Position numbers and translations under genes: made by a program | The notes under the pieces: model-generated | What the model saw: only the letters and a program-made list of their open reading frames with translations | What the model was told of the DNA's origin: nothing | Database searches by the model: none | Shown: positions 42,403 through 52,820 of the stretch, one piece after another | Position numbering within the stretch: the stretch's first letter is position 1 | How the letters are laid out: the number at the start of each line of letters is the position of its first letter | Source of the DNA: an uncultured Oscillospiraceae bacterium | GTDB lineage: Bacteria; Bacillota; Clostridia; Oscillospirales; Acutalibacteraceae | Length of the DNA: 64,000 nucleotides | Direction: 5' to 3' | Assembly (NCBI GenBank): GCA_948471205.1 | Contig: CAOKRT010000005.1 | Coordinates: 1-64,000 of the forward strand

Positions 42403-42429
42403 AACGGTGCAGATTATTTCTGCACCGTT
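42403..42429 (+). terminator. Terminator of the second recombinase
   Basis: AACGGTGCAGA/TCTGCACCGTT, perfect 11-bp stem with a 5-nt loop, right after the stop. The U-tract is poor. Confidence 0.65.
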
Positions 42430-42960
42430 CATTATAATGATTACTTTTTACCATATAATGCTGAAAGCCTTTTTGCATAATATGCAAAGTTTCTCATACT
42501 CACCCTAATTTTCGTTTCCATCAATATATGTGTCCACTATAAAATAACAACTCAAAATTGTATTTCCTTTCTCCAAAAACAAATCTTATATATTGCAAAT
42601 ATCCCTAATATTGAGTCTGAATATAAAAAACAGGCTTTGCCTTATGTAATTTATTCCATTCAGATAATCTGTAATCCGGTATGATAAATGAATTGACATC
42701 TGCACAAAATTTACTGTAATTGAAAGAACCTTCTGACTGTATAGGAACTTATGATTTTATGAGCTATCGGGTATTTTTCTGCAAGATTGCCGATTTGGTG
42801 AAGGATTAAGGCTGTTAACAGATAAATTAAACAGCAAAAACTATTACGCATTCAATCCGGGCTTTGATAAGGGAAGATTGAAAAAATAATTTCGGAAAAA
42901 CTGCGTCAGCCAATTTTGTAATAATACAGTTTTTTATGAAATAATAAAACAAATAATTAA
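42430..42960. other. AT-rich region with degenerate coding remnants
   Basis: About 530 bases without an intact gene. On the plus strand at 42761-42889 an open stretch reads ELSGIFLQDCRFGEG and then TDKLNSKNYYAFNPGFDKG before a stop. One frame over, IISEKLRQPIL ends at 42921. This looks like a decayed gene end of unknown family. The rest (42430-42760) shows nothing I can support. Confidence 0.35.
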
Positions 42961-43018
42961 AAAACAAGCTGTAAAGGCAGACATAAAATAAATTGTCTGT
43001 TTCTTTACAGCTTGTTTT
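42961..43018 (-). terminator. Terminator of the GH36 gene
   Basis: AAAACAAGCTGTAAAG/CTTTACAGCTTGTTTT, perfect 16-bp stem, whose loop contains a second small CAGACA/TGTCTG hairpin. Confidence 0.8.
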
Positions 43019-43045
43019 TATCTTTTAACGAAGATATTAAAACGA

Positions 43046-45133
43046 TTACTGTTTTTCCTTAATCTGAAGAATTTTATTATAATCTGCCCCTCTGATATGG
43101 GCAGGTATGCCGATTTCGTTAAGATATGCGCCGCTTTTTTCATAAAGCATTCCGTTTAATTCAAAGGTATATTTTTTATTTTCATCAAGCCCGGCAAATT
43201 TGAGCAGAATTCTTTTTTTATGAAACCTTGTGCCTTTTGCTGCAATAAATACAACACTTTCTGTTTTATCTTTATTGACATACTGGTTCATAAGCACTTC
43301 ATCTTCATCAAAATCCAAAAGGCGATAAAGATCTCCGAACTGAACAATACTGCGTATCTTTTTGTAAAAAGCTATATTCTTTTTGCATATTTCCAAATCC
43401 GCTTTGCTGTATTTCATAAGATTTCCGCCTATTCCAAGCGAACCCTGCATTGCAATATTAAATCTGAAATCAAGCGAAGCAGGCTTATTATACCATGTTA
43501 TATCCGTAACCCATGCACGCATTGTTTTTATGGGATGAAGCTTTGAAAAACCTTTTTGAATGGTCATTCGGTCTGTTGCATCGGTATTATCACTTGTCCA
43601 TACCTGATCAAAATGGGAAAGTGCGCCCAAATCAGACCTGCCGCCGCCTGAAGCGCAGCTTTCAAATGCAACATCCGGGTGCTTGTGCTTTAAGCTGTCT
43701 ACAATATCATAAACCGCCTTAGTATGAAGATACCAAAGCATTTTCGGATTTTCAAGATTTTCGGCTCCCGTTTCGGAAAACGGTCTGTTCATATCCCATT
43801 TTATATATTTTATATTATGCTTAGACAGCAAATCATCAAGCACATTAAAAATATATTCCTGCACATCATTTCTTGTCATATTCAGCACAAGCTGGTTTCT
43901 GAGCTCATTTGCTTTTCTTGTTTTATAATGATATGTCCAGTCAGGATGGCTTCTGAACAAATCACTGTCTGCATTCACCATTTCGGGCTCAACCCAGATA
44001 CCGAAATCCATGCCCAAACGATTAACGGTTTTGATAAGCTCATTCAGCCCGTTCGGAAACTTATCCTTATTAACAAACCAGTCACCAAGCCCTGCACGGT
44101 CATGATTGCGGTTGCCAAACCAACCGTCATCCATAACAAACAGTTCAACACCTATTTCTGCGGCACGTTCTGCAAGCGCCGTCTGATTTTCACAGTTAAC
44201 ATCAAATTCAACCGCTTCCCATGCGTTATATAAAACCGGCAGCGGCTTTTTATTAAACTGCTTAGGCAGAACATTTTCTATTACAAACCGGCTCATCTGC
44301 CTGCTCATTTCTCCAAGTCCTTGGGTGAAACCGCAAAAAACTTTAGGCGTTTCAAATACCCCGCCGCCATGCAAGCTGTATTCAAAATCAAAATCGTTTA
44401 TGCCAATCAGAACCCTTGTGTTTTTATATAAATCTCTGGAAGCCGACACTTTAAAATTTCCGCTGTAAGCAAGCGATGCAAAATATACATTTCCCGAATT
44501 TTCATCCGCATTCTGAAAGGCAATAAAATACGGAGAATTTGTATGACCTGAAATACCTTTTCTGCTTTCAAAAATTAAATTTCCGCCGTTAAGCACATTG
44601 TTTGTTTCAATAAACTCTCCGCCCCATGCGCCGTTTGTATTTGTAAAGCAATACGGCTTTACAGATGGCAAAGAAAATTCTGCACTGAATACTTTTTCAA
44701 AAACAATGCTTTGCGACCCTTTGTTCTTTATTTCAGCCCACCTTGCAATAATATCGCTGTTTTCAAAAAGCTGATAATGAAGTGTTATTTCAAAAGGATA
44801 ATATTCATCCGAAAAATGCAGCTTTAAATTGTTTTCGTCCGCTTCATAACCGTTGTATTTCAAATTTATTTCACGGCAGCCGTCTGAAAACTGTGCTTTC
44901 ATTGCACAATCACGGTACATTGTTTTTCCGAAAGGCGTATATTCCTGTTTTACTTCATCAAGCATAGTATGATTGGAATTTTCATCCCCGGTTTCAAAAA
45001 AGCAGTAATCATCCGCACAGCATTTTTTGCCCCAATGAATATGCCGGCTGTTTCCGTAACGATCAATGCCGATAACATAATGTGTATTTTCTGTTTCAAG
45101 AACAAAAATATTATTTTTAGTAATGATAACCAT
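43046..45133 (-). CDS. GH36 alpha-galactosidase
   Basis: 695-residue cytoplasmic alpha-galactosidase. N-terminal beta-supersandwich, then a barrel with VLYNAWEAVEFDVN, FVMDDGWFGNRNHDRAGLGD, IKYIKWDMNRPFSE (nucleophile Asp) and FESCASGGGRSDLGALSHFD (acid/base Asp). Releases terminal alpha-galactose from raffinose-type sugars or host glycans. GGAGGC precedes the ATG. Divergent from the fucose operon, sharing a 111-base regulatory gap. Confidence 0.94.
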   Translation of the reverse strand: MVIITKNNIFVLETENTHYVIGIDRYGNSRHIHWGKKCCADDYCFFETGDENSNHTMLDEVKQEYTPFGKTMYRDCAMKAQFSDGCREINLKYNGYEADENNLKLHFSDEYYPFEITLHYQLFENSDIIARWAEIKNKGSQSIVFEKVFSAEFSLPSVKPYCFTNTNGAWGGEFIETNNVLNGGNLIFESRKGISGHTNSPYFIAFQNADENSGNVYFASLAYSGNFKVSASRDLYKNTRVLIGINDFDFEYSLHGGGVFETPKVFCGFTQGLGEMSRQMSRFVIENVLPKQFNKKPLPVLYNAWEAVEFDVNCENQTALAERAAEIGVELFVMDDGWFGNRNHDRAGLGDWFVNKDKFPNGLNELIKTVNRLGMDFGIWVEPEMVNADSDLFRSHPDWTYHYKTRKANELRNQLVLNMTRNDVQEYIFNVLDDLLSKHNIKYIKWDMNRPFSETGAENLENPKMLWYLHTKAVYDIVDSLKHKHPDVAFESCASGGGRSDLGALSHFDQVWTSDNTDATDRMTIQKGFSKLHPIKTMRAWVTDITWYNKPASLDFRFNIAMQGSLGIGGNLMKYSKADLEICKKNIAFYKKIRSIVQFGDLYRLLDFDEDEVLMNQYVNKDKTESVVFIAAKGTRFHKKRILLKFAGLDENKKYTFELNGMLYEKSGAYLNEIGIPAHIRGADYNKILQIKEKQ

Positions 45134-45161
45134 AAAGCCTCCGATATCATAATGAATTATA

Positions 45162-45190
45162 TTGCATTTAATATATAATTACAATATAAT
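45162..45190 (+). promoter_or_regulatory. Sigma-A promoter of the fucose operon
   Basis: TTGCAT, 17-nt spacer, TATAAT. Just downstream, ACTTATACAAACAAGT (45193-45208) has loosely inverted ACTT/AAGT ends and could be a repressor site. No regulator gene is adjacent. Confidence 0.6.
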
Positions 45191-45244
45191 ATACTTATAC
45201 AAACAAGTCAATCATTTAATTCAATAAAAGCATGGAGGTATAAT

Positions 45245-45955
45245 ATGCAGAATATAAATGAAATTAAAGAACAAATCTGCGATGTTTGCCACAAAATGTG
45301 GCAGCTTGGATGGGTTGCCGCAAATGACGGAAACGTAAGTGTAAAACTTGAAGACGGTACAATTCTTGCCACGCCGACAGGCATGAGCAAATCCTTTATC
45401 ACACCGGATAAGCTTGTGCTTCTTGACAGCAAGGGAAATGTGCTTGAAGCTGCCGACGGACTGCGCCCGTCAAGCGAAATCAAAATGCATCTGCGCTGTT
45501 ATGACAAGCGTGACGATGTAATGAGCGTTATTCACGCACATCCGCCCGGAGCAACAGGTTTTGCCGTAGCGCACAAGGCAATGGATATGTACAATATGAT
45601 TGAGGATGTTGCGGTTATCGGTGCTGTACCGCTTACACCTTACGGCACACCATCCACAACAGAGGTGCCTGATTCTATTGAACCGTATCTTGAAGAGCAT
45701 GATGTAATGCTGCTTGAAAACCACGGTGCACTTGCAGTGGGAAGCGATGTAATTACTGCATTCTACAGAATGGAAAGCCTTGAGCTTTGGGCAAAAATCA
45801 CAATCAACGCAGTGATTCTCGGCGGAAGCCATGATATAAGCAGAGATAATATTCAGAAGCTTATAGACCTCAGAGGATATTACCGTGTTACCGGACGTCA
45901 CCCCGGCTATAAACTGTTTAACGCTGAAGACAATATGCTTCACAAGAAAGATTAA
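45245..45955 (+). CDS. fucA: L-fuculose-phosphate aldolase (class II)
   Basis: 236-residue zinc-dependent class II aldolase splitting fuculose-1-phosphate to DHAP and lactaldehyde. AANDGNVSVKL, PTGMSKSFITPDKLVLLD, the metal motif VIHAHPPGATGFAV, and ENHGALAVGSDVITAFYRME are visible. First gene of the fucA-fucU-fucK-fucI operon; GGAGGT precedes the ATG. Rhamnulose-phosphate aldolase is a close alternative, but fucI downstream decides for fucose. Confidence 0.9.
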   Translation: MQNINEIKEQICDVCHKMWQLGWVAANDGNVSVKLEDGTILATPTGMSKSFITPDKLVLLDSKGNVLEAADGLRPSSEIKMHLRCYDKRDDVMSVIHAHPPGATGFAVAHKAMDMYNMIEDVAVIGAVPLTPYGTPSTTEVPDSIEPYLEEHDVMLLENHGALAVGSDVITAFYRMESLELWAKITINAVILGGSHDISRDNIQKLIDLRGYYRVTGRHPGYKLFNAEDNMLHKKD

Positions 45956-45966
45956 GAGGTATATAT

Positions 45967-46404
45967 ATGCTGAAAGGAATTTCACCTATTCTGCCGCCCG
46001 ATTTATTAAAAGCATTGGCAGAAATGGGACATAGCGACAGGCTGGTTATTGCAGACGGAAATTTTCCTGCCGAAAGCATAGGAAAAAATTCTGTGGTTAT
46101 CCGTGCGGACGGGCATGGCGTGCCGGAAGTGCTTGATGCTGTTTTGGCACTCCTTCCGCTTGATTCTTATGTTGAAAATCCTGTTTCATTAATGGCTGTT
46201 ATGAAGGGTGACACCTGCAAAACACCTGTAATTTGGGATACATACAAAGATATAATAAAAAAACATGAGCCTGAAAACAACGGTATTGAACTGGTTGAGC
46301 GTTTTGATTTTTATGAAAAAGCAAAGGAAGCATATCTGATTATTGCAACAGGTGAAACTGCTATATATGCAAATATTATGCTTCAAAAAGGTGTAGTGGT
46401 ATGA
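45967..46404 (+). CDS. fucU: L-fucose mutarotase
   Basis: 145-residue RbsD/FucU family protein interconverting anomers of fucose: LKGISPILPPDLLKALAEMG, HSDRLVIADGNFPAES and the C-terminal IATGETAIYANIMLQKG with the conserved Tyr. AAGAGGT precedes the ATG; the stop overlaps fucK by four bases. Confidence 0.93.
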   Translation: MLKGISPILPPDLLKALAEMGHSDRLVIADGNFPAESIGKNSVVIRADGHGVPEVLDAVLALLPLDSYVENPVSLMAVMKGDTCKTPVIWDTYKDIIKKHEPENNGIELVERFDFYEKAKEAYLIIATGETAIYANIMLQKGVVV

Positions 46405-47819
46405 GCAAAACAGTAGTAGCCTTTGACTTTGGCGCATCAAGCGGCAGAGCAATCAAAGCAGAATATGAGAATGGGCATATCCGGTATCAGGAAATCCACC
46501 GTTTTGATAATATTCCGATTTATGAAAACGGAAAAATGTGCCACAACTTTAAAATGATTTGCGGAGAAATAGACAAAGCGCTGCAAAAGGCAGGAAAAAC
46601 AGACAGTCTTGCCTTTGATACCTGGGGTGTTGACTACGGTCTGCTTGACAAAAACGGAAACTTAATCAAATCCCCTGTCCACTACCGTGACTCCAGAACA
46701 AAACACGCACCTGAAAAGGTGTTTGAAAAAATCACGCCTGCGGAGCTTTATGCCGAAACAGGAAACCAGATAATGCCCATAAACACTCTTTTTCAACTAA
46801 CCTGCGAAGAAGAAAAGAATGCAGAAAAGCTTCTTTTTATGCCGGATTTATTTGCGTATTATCTTTGCAGAAAAGCTGTTTGCGAAAAAACAATTGCATC
46901 CACTTCACAAATGCTGAATTTAAAAACAGGCAAATGGAGCAATACCGTTTGTGAAAAATGCGGCATAGATGCATCTGTATTTGCCCCTATATGCAGCAGT
47001 GCATCCGTTATCGGAGAGAAAGACGGCGTAAAAATTATTGCCGCCGCAGGGCACGACACACAGTGCGCCATTGCTGCAATGCCCTGTGATAAGCATTCAG
47101 AGCCTGCATTTTTATCCTGCGGAACATGGTCTTTAATCGGATGTGAGCTTGACGAGCCTGTGCTTACCGAAAAAAGCAGACTTGACGAGCTTTCCAACGA
47201 GCTTGGCGCAAACGGTAAAATAAATTATTTAAAAAATATAAGCGGCTTATGGCTGATTCAGGAAACACGCAGAGCATTAAAAAGAGCCGGATTTGATTAT
47301 TCCTATAACGACCTTGAAATGCTTGCAAGAAAAGAAACGCCGTTTGCCTGCTTTATTGATCCTGACGACGAAGCATTTGCATCCGAAGGGGATCTGCCTG
47401 AAAGAATCAGGGAATACTGCCGAAAAACAAACCAGCAGATACCTGAAACCACAGGTGCTGTTATTCGCTGTATTTATGAAAGCCTTGCAATGAAATACAG
47501 ATATGCAATGGAACAAATCAGCGAAAACACAGGAAAAACATTTAATGTGCTTCATCTTCTGGGCGGCGGAACAAAGGACAGCTTCCTTTGCAGTATGACT
47601 GCCGACAGCCTTGGATTTGACGTTGTTGCAGGACCGACCGAAGCAACAGCCTTGGGCAATATTATTTTGCAGCTTATTGCGCTTGGAGAAATAGACAGCA
47701 TTAAAACGGCAAGAGAAATAATCAGAAAAACCGAAAAAGTAAAAACCTATAAACCTGTTCATCACACTGAATGGCAGGCAGGATATGAAAAATACATAAA
47801 AACGGTTTTTAATTCTTAA
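46401..47819 (+). CDS. fucK: L-fuculokinase (FGGY family)
   Basis: 472-residue FGGY carbohydrate kinase phosphorylating fuculose. VAFDFGASSGRAIKAEYENG, AFDTWGVDYGLLDKNG, PVHYRDSRT, the AAAGHDTQCAIAAMP block and LGGGTKDSFLCSMTADSLG are visible. The sequence resembles rhamnulokinases, a known ambiguity; the operon context with fucI and fucU favours fuculose. Confidence 0.88.
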   Translation: MSKTVVAFDFGASSGRAIKAEYENGHIRYQEIHRFDNIPIYENGKMCHNFKMICGEIDKALQKAGKTDSLAFDTWGVDYGLLDKNGNLIKSPVHYRDSRTKHAPEKVFEKITPAELYAETGNQIMPINTLFQLTCEEEKNAEKLLFMPDLFAYYLCRKAVCEKTIASTSQMLNLKTGKWSNTVCEKCGIDASVFAPICSSASVIGEKDGVKIIAAAGHDTQCAIAAMPCDKHSEPAFLSCGTWSLIGCELDEPVLTEKSRLDELSNELGANGKINYLKNISGLWLIQETRRALKRAGFDYSYNDLEMLARKETPFACFIDPDDEAFASEGDLPERIREYCRKTNQQIPETTGAVIRCIYESLAMKYRYAMEQISENTGKTFNVLHLLGGGTKDSFLCSMTADSLGFDVVAGPTEATALGNIILQLIALGEIDSIKTAREIIRKTEKVKTYKPVHHTEWQAGYEKYIKTVFNS

Positions 47820-47837
47820 TTAACGGAGGTAAAATTT

Positions 47838-49622
47838 ATGAATTATCCAAAAATAGGCATTCGCCCTGTAATAGACGGAAGATGGGGCGGCGTAAGAGAA
47901 AGTCTGGAAATGCAGACGATGGGAATGGCACAGGCCGCAAAAGAACTGATTGAAAGCAATCTTTTCTATCCGGACGGAACAGCCGTTCAATGCGTGATTT
48001 CAGATACAACCATCGGCGGCGGTGCCGAAGCGGCAAAATGCGCCGAACAGTTTTCAAAAGAAAACATTGTTGCCACACTTTCTGTTACACCCTGCTGGTG
48101 CTACGGTTCTGAAACCTTTGATATGGACCCGAATACCATTAAGGCTGTATGGGGCTTCAACGGAACAGAAAGACCCGGCGCCGTTTACCTTGCAGCCGTT
48201 ATGGCAGCATATGCGCAAAAGGGACTTCCTGCTTTTTCCATTTACGGTCACGATGTTCAGGATATGTCAGACAAATCCGTTCCTGCCGATGTTGCAGAAA
48301 AAATTCTTCGCTTTGCCCGTTCCTCTGTTTCTGTTGGCTGGATGAAAAACAAAGCCTATGTTAATTTGGGCGGCATTGCAATGGGTATTGCAGGAAGCTT
48401 CTGTGATGCCGATATGTTCCAGAAATATTTTGGAATTCGTGCCGAATGGGTGGATATGACGGAAATTGTGCGCAGAATAACACTTGGCATTTATGATGAA
48501 GAGGAATATGAACGTGCATTAAAATGGGTTAAAGAAAACTGCAAAGAAGGCTTTGACTGCAATGCAGGCAAAAATCTGCCGGAGGTTATTACAAAATCAA
48601 AGGTTGTTCCGGCTGATAAGGATTGGGAATTCATCACGAAAATGACTATGATTATGCGTGATATTCTTTACGGAAACAAAAAGCTGGACGAAATGGGATG
48701 GCATGAAGAAGCACTTGGCAAAAACGCCATTGCAGGCGGCTTCCAGGGTCAGAGAAACTGGACGGACTGGCTTCCGAATGCAGACTTTTCAGAAGCAATT
48801 ATGGCGTCAACCTTTGACTGGAACGGAAGAAAAGCGCCAACACCTTTTGCTACCGAAAACGATACATTAAACGGTGTTGCCATGATGCTTGGCACTTTAA
48901 CAACCGGCACTGCGCCCTGCTTCCATGATGTTCGCACATACTGGAGTCCCGAAGCATGCGAACGTGTTACAGGCATGAAGCCGGACGGCATTGCAAAAGA
49001 CGGATTTATTCACCTTATCAATTCAGGCGCAACCGCACTTGACGGCAGCGGCGCTTCAAGAAACAGCAAAAACGAGCCCTGCATGAAACCATTCTGGGAA
49101 ATGACGGATGAAGACATTAAAGCCTGCATAGACGCCACAGACTGGTGCAGAGCCAACTATGAATATTTCCGCGGCGGCGGCTTCTCAAGCCACTTCAGAT
49201 GCCGTGCAGAAATGCCTGTTACCATGCTTCGTGTAAATATTGTGGACGGCATTGGTCCTGTTTTACAGCTTGCAGAGGGCTATACGGCTGATTTGCCGGA
49301 TCAGATTCACAACACCATTGATGTAAGAACGGACAGAACCTGGCCAACAACCTGGTTTGCACCGAGACTTACAGGAAAAGGTGCATTTAAGGATGTTTAC
49401 AGTGTTATGGCAAACTGGGGCGCTAACCACGGTGTAACGGTTTACGGCCATGTAGGTGCTGACCTTATTACACTTGCATCCATGCTTCGTATTCCCGTAA
49501 ACATGCACAATGTGCCTGAAGAAAAAATCTTCCGTCCGCACGCATGGGCAGCTTTCGGCACCGAGGATACACAGTCGGCAGACTACCGTGCATGTGAAAA
49601 CTACGGTCCGCTTTATAAATAA
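47838..49622 (+). CDS. fucI: L-fucose isomerase
   Basis: 594 residues. Manganese-dependent conversion of L-fucose to L-fuculose, first catabolic step. It starts [20 protein letters not shown] and shows [49 protein letters not shown] and the C-terminal [24 protein letters not shown] precedes the ATG. Last gene of the operon, followed by a strong terminator. No transporter is adjacent. Confidence 0.96.
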   Translation: MNYPKIGIRPVIDGRWGGVRESLEMQTMGMAQAAKELIESNLFYPDGTAVQCVISDTTIGGGAEAAKCAEQFSKENIVATLSVTPCWCYGSETFDMDPNTIKAVWGFNGTERPGAVYLAAVMAAYAQKGLPAFSIYGHDVQDMSDKSVPADVAEKILRFARSSVSVGWMKNKAYVNLGGIAMGIAGSFCDADMFQKYFGIRAEWVDMTEIVRRITLGIYDEEEYERALKWVKENCKEGFDCNAGKNLPEVITKSKVVPADKDWEFITKMTMIMRDILYGNKKLDEMGWHEEALGKNAIAGGFQGQRNWTDWLPNADFSEAIMASTFDWNGRKAPTPFATENDTLNGVAMMLGTLTTGTAPCFHDVRTYWSPEACERVTGMKPDGIAKDGFIHLINSGATALDGSGASRNSKNEPCMKPFWEMTDEDIKACIDATDWCRANYEYFRGGGFSSHFRCRAEMPVTMLRVNIVDGIGPVLQLAEGYTADLPDQIHNTIDVRTDRTWPTTWFAPRLTGKGAFKDVYSVMANWGANHGVTVYGHVGADLITLASMLRIPVNMHNVPEEKIFRPHAWAAFGTEDTQSADYRACENYGPLYK

Positions 49623-49631
49623 TGACAAGAA

Positions 49632-49665
49632 AACGGTGATTTGCAATACATTGCAAATCACCGTT
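49632..49665 (+). terminator. Terminator of the fucose operon
   Basis: AACGGTGATTTGCAA/TTGCAAATCACCGTT, perfect 15-bp stem, 4-nt loop, then AATTTTTAAT. Confidence 0.9.
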
Positions 49666-49731
49666 AATTTTTAATCTATGGAATATGCTGTTTTTCTTTC
49701 ACATACCCTATATAAGAAAGAGAGCGATATT

Positions 49732-50214
49732 ATGAGAACTGTACCGTACAACAGAAACTTAGCTGTATCCTATGCCGAAAAATGGGCATACGAAAGAAAC
49801 CCTTTTTACTATGATTTTGACGGCATCGGCGGCGACTGCACCAACTTTGCATCACAGTGCCTTTATGCAGGGTGTGAGGTTATGAACTATACTAAAGACA
49901 CCGGCTGGTATTATATCAGCCCCAATGACAGGGCGGCCGGCTGGAGCGGCGCTCAGTATTTCTATAATTTTATAACACGCAACACAGGTATAGGTCCTGC
50001 TGCCGTAAGCGAAAATATAGAAAACCTTGAAATCGGCGATTTTATTCAGCTTCATAACGGAACAGAATTTTACCACACACTGATAATTACAGGCTTTGAA
50101 AACGGTGAACCGCTGATTGCCGCCCATACACGGGATGCCTATATGACACCGCTCAGCGTGTATACATTTGCCAGTCCGCATGGCTTGCATATAACCGGAA
50201 TTCATGTTTACTGA
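49732..50214 (+). CDS. Putative amidase-domain protein (CHAP/NlpC-like)
   Basis: 160 residues from the ATG at 49732 (AGAAAGAGAG upstream). NRNLAVSYAEKWAYERN, the nucleophile region IGGDCTNFASQCLYAGC, GWSGAQYFYNF, and FYHTLIITGFENGEPLIAAH (catalytic His) define the 'putative amidase' domain of clostridial spore and cell-wall proteins. No signal peptide, unlike many relatives, so it may act inside the mother cell or spore. Substrate probably peptidoglycan; inferred. Confidence 0.85.
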   Translation: MRTVPYNRNLAVSYAEKWAYERNPFYYDFDGIGGDCTNFASQCLYAGCEVMNYTKDTGWYYISPNDRAAGWSGAQYFYNFITRNTGIGPAAVSENIENLEIGDFIQLHNGTEFYHTLIITGFENGEPLIAAHTRDAYMTPLSVYTFASPHGLHITGIHVY

Positions 50215-50220
50215 TTCATA

Positions 50221-51432
50221 TCAGTTATTTTCAAAATAACCCTTGTATTGAATTTGATAATCACTCTTTGGAAACAGATATTTATATAAATCAAGAAAAT
50301 AATCATCTGTCATACTTGCTATGTAATCCACCACTATCTGATGTTTATCTTCTTCTCTGTAAGATATTTTGCGCTGATAGAACGCATTTTCAATTTTATT
50401 TATATGATGCGTAAATATTTTTGAAGATTGTTTATTATTTTCAATATCTGAAAGAAGTTTATTATAAAGTTTAAGCATCATCGGCTTTATTGTTTCATTA
50501 TACTGCCTTTCAATTGCTTCGTTTTTATAAATGATTTCAAAATTACGTTTTTTCACCTCGGCAAGCGCATTATAGTGCGCTTCATCAAGCATAATATAAT
50601 TCTTTCCGTAACTGTTTTCAATAATATTAACCACAAGATTATTTATAATTTCGGCATTCATTTTACCTATGGCAGTATCCTCAAAATCATAATCTTCGGG
50701 CAGAATTTTAGCACGCACGGCATCCTGTCTGTCCTTGCCGAGATATGCAATCATATCGCACACACGTACCACACAGCCTTCAAGAGTAGACGGCATAAGA
50801 TGCTTATTGTAAGAGATATCCAAATTGCATTTTTCAATTTCCGAATCAAGCTCGTCAAAGCTGTTCATGGCCTTCGGCACATATTCACTGCATTCAAATT
50901 CGCCGTTATGGCTTATAATTCCGTTTAAAGTCTGTAAAGACAGATTAAGCGGATAAATAGTATCAAGCACACGGGCAGAATGAATGTTATGGGAAAAATA
51001 TCTGCCTGTTTTTTCATTGTAAATCTCATTTAAAAAGCGTTCGCCGGCATGCCCGAAAGGCGTATGTCCTATATCGTGACCAAGAGCAATTGCTTCAATA
51101 AGATTCAGATTTAATCCAAGAACTGCACCTATATTGCGGGCAATCCGTGATACAAGCTGAACATGAATGGCACGGTGGCTTATATCATCATTTTTATAAA
51201 ATGAAAACACCTGTGTTTTATCCTGATAACGGTTATAAAAGGGACTGTTTATAATTTTTTCAATATCCCTAACCGATGCACTGCGCCATAATGACGCTTT
51301 GTCACGGCTGCTGTCACGGCGGATAATGTTTTGTTCATCAAAAGCAAGATTATAATTTACATTATTTTCTCTGTCATATTCAATTTTTTTCTGCAAACTT
51401 TCACTTAATTTTTCATATTTATACTTTTTCAT
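50221..51432 (-). CDS. dGTPase-like HD-domain dNTP triphosphohydrolase
   Basis: 403 residues. RDSSRDKASLWRSASVRD at the N-terminus, then HD metal motifs SHRAIHVQLVSRIARNIG and AIALGHDIGHTPFGHAGERF, and RVCDMIAYLGKDRQDAV. These enzymes strip triphosphate from dNTPs and help balance pools. GGTGTTATT is the weak site before the ATG. Confidence 0.9.
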   Translation of the reverse strand: MKKYKYEKLSESLQKKIEYDRENNVNYNLAFDEQNIIRRDSSRDKASLWRSASVRDIEKIINSPFYNRYQDKTQVFSFYKNDDISHRAIHVQLVSRIARNIGAVLGLNLNLIEAIALGHDIGHTPFGHAGERFLNEIYNEKTGRYFSHNIHSARVLDTIYPLNLSLQTLNGIISHNGEFECSEYVPKAMNSFDELDSEIEKCNLDISYNKHLMPSTLEGCVVRVCDMIAYLGKDRQDAVRAKILPEDYDFEDTAIGKMNAEIINNLVVNIIENSYGKNYIMLDEAHYNALAEVKKRNFEIIYKNEAIERQYNETIKPMMLKLYNKLLSDIENNKQSSKIFTHHINKIENAFYQRKISYREEDKHQIVVDYIASMTDDYFLDLYKYLFPKSDYQIQYKGYFENN

Positions 51433-51558
51433 AATAACACCGCCTTTATTATTTATATAATAACATATTCAAGCAGGTATTTCCATAATACACTTGCTTT
51501 AAAAACAAAAATAATATAGAATAGAATTAAAATATTTATTATTTTAAGGGGTATTTTT

Positions 51559-52812
51559 ATGAAAATTTTAAAAAAAGCGGCAGCGGTTATTATGAGCTGC
51601 ACAATGCTTGCCACCGCGGCAATGCCCGGCACGGCACTTGCAGAAACAACACAGAAAAACACGGAGGAAACAATGGAGCTTAAATTTAATGAAAACGGTG
51701 AATTCAAAATTCTTGCAATTGCAGACACGCAGGATACAGATAAACCGCAGAAAGAAATGCTTGAAATCTTAAACAACGCTCTTGACAGCGTTAAACCAGA
51801 TTTGGTTGTTTTTCTCGGAGATAATACTGCAGGATGGTGGAAAGGTGTTACAAAAGAAAAAACAGCCACAGCCATACGCAAGCTGATTGAACCTGTTGAT
51901 GCAAGAAAAGTGCCGTTTGCAATTGTATTCGGAAATCATGACCACGAAGGATTATCACATAAAGATAACGGAATGACCGAAGAGGAAGCAAAGGAATTTA
52001 TGCTTTCTGTTTATCAGGAATTCCCCACCTGTCTCGCAATTGAAGGCGAGGAGCTTACAGGATGCGGAACATACAATCTTTTAATTAAAGACCATACGGG
52101 CACAAAAGATATTTTTAATCTTTGGATGATGGATTCCAATCCGTATTATGAAAACGGCTACGGCTTTGTTCAGCCCGATCAGAGAGACTGGTACATAAAA
52201 ACCTCAAATGCACTTAAAGAGACAAACGGCGGCGTGCCGATGCCCTCTCTTCTTTTCCAGCATATTGCTGTACCTGAGGTTTATGAACTTGCAGAATCTT
52301 CCGATTCAAAGGCAGACGGATATGTTCACGGCAATACTGCTATGTTTAAAGATAAATACTGGAAGGCATCTTCCGACATTCTTCAGGGCAGTTTCGAAGA
52401 GGGTCCGTGCCCTGCCGATATCCAGCATGACCAGTTTCAGACATGGAAAGACCAGGGTGATATAATCGGCGCATTTTTCGGACATGACCATCCGAATGAT
52501 TATCTTGGCGAACTTGACGGAATTAAGCTTGGTGCGGTTCCCGCTGCAGGCTATTACAGCTACGGCTGGAAGCACGGCGCAAGAACAATAACACTGAAAG
52601 AAAATAATTTATCTGATTTTGAAACAGAGATTCTTGAAGCTGATGATATTCTCGGGTATGAAGTGAAACCAACTTACAAAAACAAGCATGGCTATTACGA
52701 ATATAAAAATAAATTTTTGCCTGCAGTAATAGGCGGTTCTGCCGGAGCAGCAGTTTTAACCGCGGCCATTGCCGGAATTGTTTTACTGATTAAAAAGAAA
52801 AAATCCAAATAA
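51559..52812 (+). CDS. Membrane-anchored extracellular metallophosphoesterase
   Basis: 417 residues. Signal peptide with AAAVIMSCTMLATAAMPGTA, a calcineurin-like domain (FKILAIADTQDTD, DLVVFLGDNTAGWW, AIVFGNHDHEG, FQHIAV, IGAFFGHDHPNDYLG), then a C-terminal membrane span (SAGAAVLTAAIAGIVLL) and KKKKSK tail. AAGGGG precedes the ATG. Probably a surface phosphatase; substrate unknown. Confidence 0.92.
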   Translation: MKILKKAAAVIMSCTMLATAAMPGTALAETTQKNTEETMELKFNENGEFKILAIADTQDTDKPQKEMLEILNNALDSVKPDLVVFLGDNTAGWWKGVTKEKTATAIRKLIEPVDARKVPFAIVFGNHDHEGLSHKDNGMTEEEAKEFMLSVYQEFPTCLAIEGEELTGCGTYNLLIKDHTGTKDIFNLWMMDSNPYYENGYGFVQPDQRDWYIKTSNALKETNGGVPMPSLLFQHIAVPEVYELAESSDSKADGYVHGNTAMFKDKYWKASSDILQGSFEEGPCPADIQHDQFQTWKDQGDIIGAFFGHDHPNDYLGELDGIKLGAVPAAGYYSYGWKHGARTITLKENNLSDFETEILEADDILGYEVKPTYKNKHGYYEYKNKFLPAVIGGSAGAAVLTAAIAGIVLLIKKKKSK

Positions 52813-52820
52813 ATATAAAG

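Noticed and set aside
40560-43040. Second recombinase as another gene-splitting intervening element
   Set aside because: I could not find split halves of any gene or matching end repeats on its flanks.
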